23,784 nt of DNA from SIG714 sp045629725 (lineage in GTDB: Bacteria > Bacillota > Clostridia > Oscillospirales > CAG-272), in contig JAZQRT010000052.1 in NCBI GenBank assembly GCA_045629725.1, positions 1 to 23,784 of the forward strand, written 5' to 3'. The translations under genes were made by a program, and so were the position numbers. Positions 22,013 to 23,784 of the stretch are shown in pieces; the stretch's first letter is position 1; each line of letters begins with the position of its first letter. The notes under the pieces were generated by a model. It saw nothing but the letters and a program-made list of their open reading frames with translations. It did no database searches and had not been told where the DNA came from.

Positions 22013-22041
22013 TTTACATTTATATTGTTTTATGATACAAT
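22013..22041 (+). promoter_or_regulatory. Promoter of the serine hydrolase gene
   Basis: TTTACA, 17 bp and TACAAT lie 43 bp before the start codon. Confidence 0.75.
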
Positions 22042-22084
22042 ATACGTAACAGATAAACCAAGTTTTGATGAAGGATGTGATTAT

Positions 22085-23077
22085 ATGAACAGGGAAGAAC
22101 TTTATAGTTTGATAAAAGAGAAGCAGACGAATATTTGCCAGCTCGTGGCATATAAAAATGGTGTAAAGGTATATTCCGATTATTGGAATGACTATAAAGC
22201 AGAGGACTGTGTTCATATAATGTCAGCTACCAAAAGCATCATGGCGCTGCTTATCGGAATTGCCTTGAGTAATGGACAGATAAGAAGTGTTGATGACAAG
22301 GTCCTTGATTATTTCCCCGAATACAAAGTCAAAAGAGGCGAGAAAACGATATATGACGTTACGGTAAAGCACTTATTGACTATGAGAGTACCTTATAAAT
22401 GCAAGGGTGATCCCTGGAGCAAGGTCTGTTCAAGCGATAATTGGACATTTTCATCTCTTGACTTTTTGGGCGGTAGAAAAGGTCTCACCGATGAATTTAA
22501 TTATCAAACGGTTTGTCTGCATATCCTTTCGGGAATTTTATACAGAGCAACCGATATGAAGACGGTTGAGTATGCGAACAAGTATTTGTTTGAGCCGCTT
22601 GGAATTGCTGAGCATAAAAATTATTATGCGAAAAGCGCCGAGGAGCATAAAGCGTTTACGATCGGAAAAACACCCAAGGAAAATATTTGGTTTTCTGACC
22701 CCGAGGGGCTTGGTACACCCGGTTACGGTCTTTGCATGTCCGCGGAGGATATGGCAAAAATCGGTGTGCTTTGTCTTAATAAGGGTAGTTATAACGGCAA
22801 ACAGATCGTATCTGCCAAGTGGATTACCGATATGATCCGCCCCCGCGCTGTCGAAAGCGATCATTTCAGGGGAATGGACTACGGTTATCTGTGGTGGATC
22901 ATTGATAGGGAAAAAAATATATATGCTGCCATCGGAAACAGCGGAAACGTTATATACGTTAACCCCGAGAAGAATATCGTGGTAGCAGTGGCATCGTATT
23001 TCAAACCCACCGTTTTCGACAGAGTTGATTTTATCAAGGAATATATTGAACCTTTAATAACTGATTTGAAAGTTTAA
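22085..23077 (+). CDS. Serine hydrolase of the beta-lactamase / penicillin-binding fold (class C type)
   Basis: 330 aa from the ATG at 22085, which follows GAAGGATG; upstream in-frame TTG codons lie within the promoter. The active-site motif SATK (S47, K50) and the second motif Y140-Q-T (in place of the usual Y-x-N) are visible, as is a late GNSGN segment where HxG/KTG normally stands. Members include esterases, D-amino-acid peptidases and beta-lactamase-related proteins. There is no signal peptide, so it probably acts in the cytoplasm, more like an esterase or peptidase than an antibiotic-degrading enzyme. The substrate is unknown. A coding remnant follows in the same frame. Confidence 0.9.
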   Translation: MNREELYSLIKEKQTNICQLVAYKNGVKVYSDYWNDYKAEDCVHIMSATKSIMALLIGIALSNGQIRSVDDKVLDYFPEYKVKRGEKTIYDVTVKHLLTMRVPYKCKGDPWSKVCSSDNWTFSSLDFLGGRKGLTDEFNYQTVCLHILSGILYRATDMKTVEYANKYLFEPLGIAEHKNYYAKSAEEHKAFTIGKTPKENIWFSDPEGLGTPGYGLCMSAEDMAKIGVLCLNKGSYNGKQIVSAKWITDMIRPRAVESDHFRGMDYGYLWWIIDREKNIYAAIGNSGNVIYVNPEKNIVVAVASYFKPTVFDRVDFIKEYIEPLITDLKV

Positions 23078-23551
23078 TCCGGAGTTTATAAGGATGAAAA
23101 CTTGACATGGACACTTGATCAAGCGTTTCTTCCCTTTGTTGATACAAAGAATCACTCTGTAAACGATGCAGGCTACAGCTTTTACGTTGGAGCAACGCTT
23201 GGTAATAACGGTAAGATGACAGTTATCCCCAAGAGCGGTATCAAGCTTACAAAAACTATGTCAAGCACCGCAACGGCTTCCACGGGTGCGTTTGTCTTTG
23301 ACATAATCAACGTATCAAATGCTTCGGACAATAAAACGTATTCTGCATGGCTTATCAAAGCAGACGGAAGTGAGCAAAATGTTAACGTTGAATTTAATAA
23401 CGGAAGTGCTTCTGTTAGCTTGAATGCCGATGATACGATATACATAGGCGGAATGACCCACGGCGAGATCTTCCGAATTGAAGAACACGAAACGATACAG
23501 TATACTATGTTTGAGAGAAAGAAAAACATAAAAGAGGTATACCCATGCTGA
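23078..23551 (+). pseudogene. Remnant of a surface-protein (pilin-like) domain, in frame after the hydrolase stop
   Basis: The frame stays open from the codon right after the TAA of the serine hydrolase to a stop at 23551 (157 codons). There is no good start: the only candidate is a TTG at 23102 without a ribosome binding site. The sequence has IKLTKTMSSTATASTGAFVFDI, DGSEQNVNVEFNNGSASVSLNADDTIYIGGMTHGE and FRIEE, a layout like the isopeptide-bonded pilin/T-antigen repeats of Gram-positive cell-wall proteins (strand, F-x-F, LKxGxS...Y-x-I-E). Signal peptide and wall-sorting signal are missing, so it looks like a fragment of a larger gene. An alternative is read-through of the TAA giving a longer hydrolase. 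Confidence 0.55.
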
Positions 23552-23784
23552 GTGAGCTTTTTTCTGTACGAGCGGACTGCTTTTTGACGGTGTTGAGTGA
23601 TAAAAGTGTTTTAGAAAGTTAAGCTGAAAAATGAGTCTTTAAAAAGGTACTCTTGATTGATAAATGGGCAAGCTGTCATGTTGTTGGTAAAAAAGTGCAA
23701 CTTTAGACGGTGAAACTACGTAAAGTAATGCTTTTTTTAAAACTTTAAAAAAACTTGATTTTTTTTAAAAAACTACTTGACAAA
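23552..23784. other. AT-rich end of window with a -35 box
   Basis: No convincing gene. Long T and A runs and, at the very end (23776-23781), TTGACA, which suggests a promoter for a gene outside the window. Confidence 0.5.

Noticed and set aside
23544..23621. A 25-codon ORF (ATG CTG AGT...) after the surface-domain remnant
   Set aside because: It has only a weak AGAGG site, no recognisable product and lies in AT-rich sequence of low information.
1..23784. CRISPR arrays, rRNA or tRNA genes
   Set aside because: No regularly spaced repeats, no rRNA sequence and no cloverleaf with the TTCRANY arm were seen.

Overview
The window looks like a chromosomal segment from a low- to mid-GC Gram-positive anaerobe of the class Clostridia (uncultured gut Oscillospiraceae/Lachnospiraceae-like). 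The reasons are two T-box leaders, sigma-A type promoters (TTGACA, 17 bp, TATAAT), AGGAGG ribosome binding sites, a rubredoxin-type flavoprotein, MgtE, the rplM-rpsI pair and short dispersed palindromic repeats. The organism call is inference; no rRNA is present.

Layout. 1-1232 (minus): 5' part of pheS behind a Phe-type T-box. 1291-4332 (minus): three-gene secreted/lipoprotein operon, with two paralogous lipoproteins flanking an internally duplicated membrane-anchored protein. Upstream of it lies an unidentified ~100-nt leader or small RNA with its own promoter and terminator (4475-4613). 4717-6436 (plus): flavin reductase-rubredoxin fusion overlapping adenosine deaminase by ATGA. 6535-7060: highly expressed small flavodoxin-like protein with a strong terminator. 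7225-9899: 867-aa ECF sigma factor fused to a helical-repeat region and two copies of a beta-type module. 9972-11135: XRE-type regulator. 11245-12928 (minus): orphan trpB with a Trp T-box (specifier UGG) plus a 15-codon ORF with a Trp codon in the leader. 12957-15890 (minus): two cation transporters. mgtE comes first, followed by a CaCA-type antiporter under a yybP-ykoY (Mn2+) riboswitch; the antiporter carries an apparent extra duplicated helix pair. 15906-17267 (minus): phosphodiester glycosidase-family exoprotein and a small membrane protein. 17381-18357 (minus): three-S1-domain protein, divergent from rplM-rpsI (18590-19537, plus).

19525-21909 is the accessory part. A two-gene cassette (a PD-(D/E)xK nuclease-like protein and a coiled-coil protein with a Tudor/SH3-like module) sits with dispersed palindromic repeats between two near-identical 94-bp copies of the rpsI 3' end plus terminator. 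It reads as an inserted, possibly defence-related module. After it come a serine beta-lactamase-fold hydrolase (22085-23077) and a coding remnant of a surface-protein domain in the same frame (23078-23551). The window ends with a TTGACA -35 box for a gene outside it.

The strongest candidates for something undescribed are the nuclease/Tudor cassette inside the terminator duplication, the ECF sigma fusion with its duplicated C-terminal module, and the orphan leader RNA at 4475-4578.
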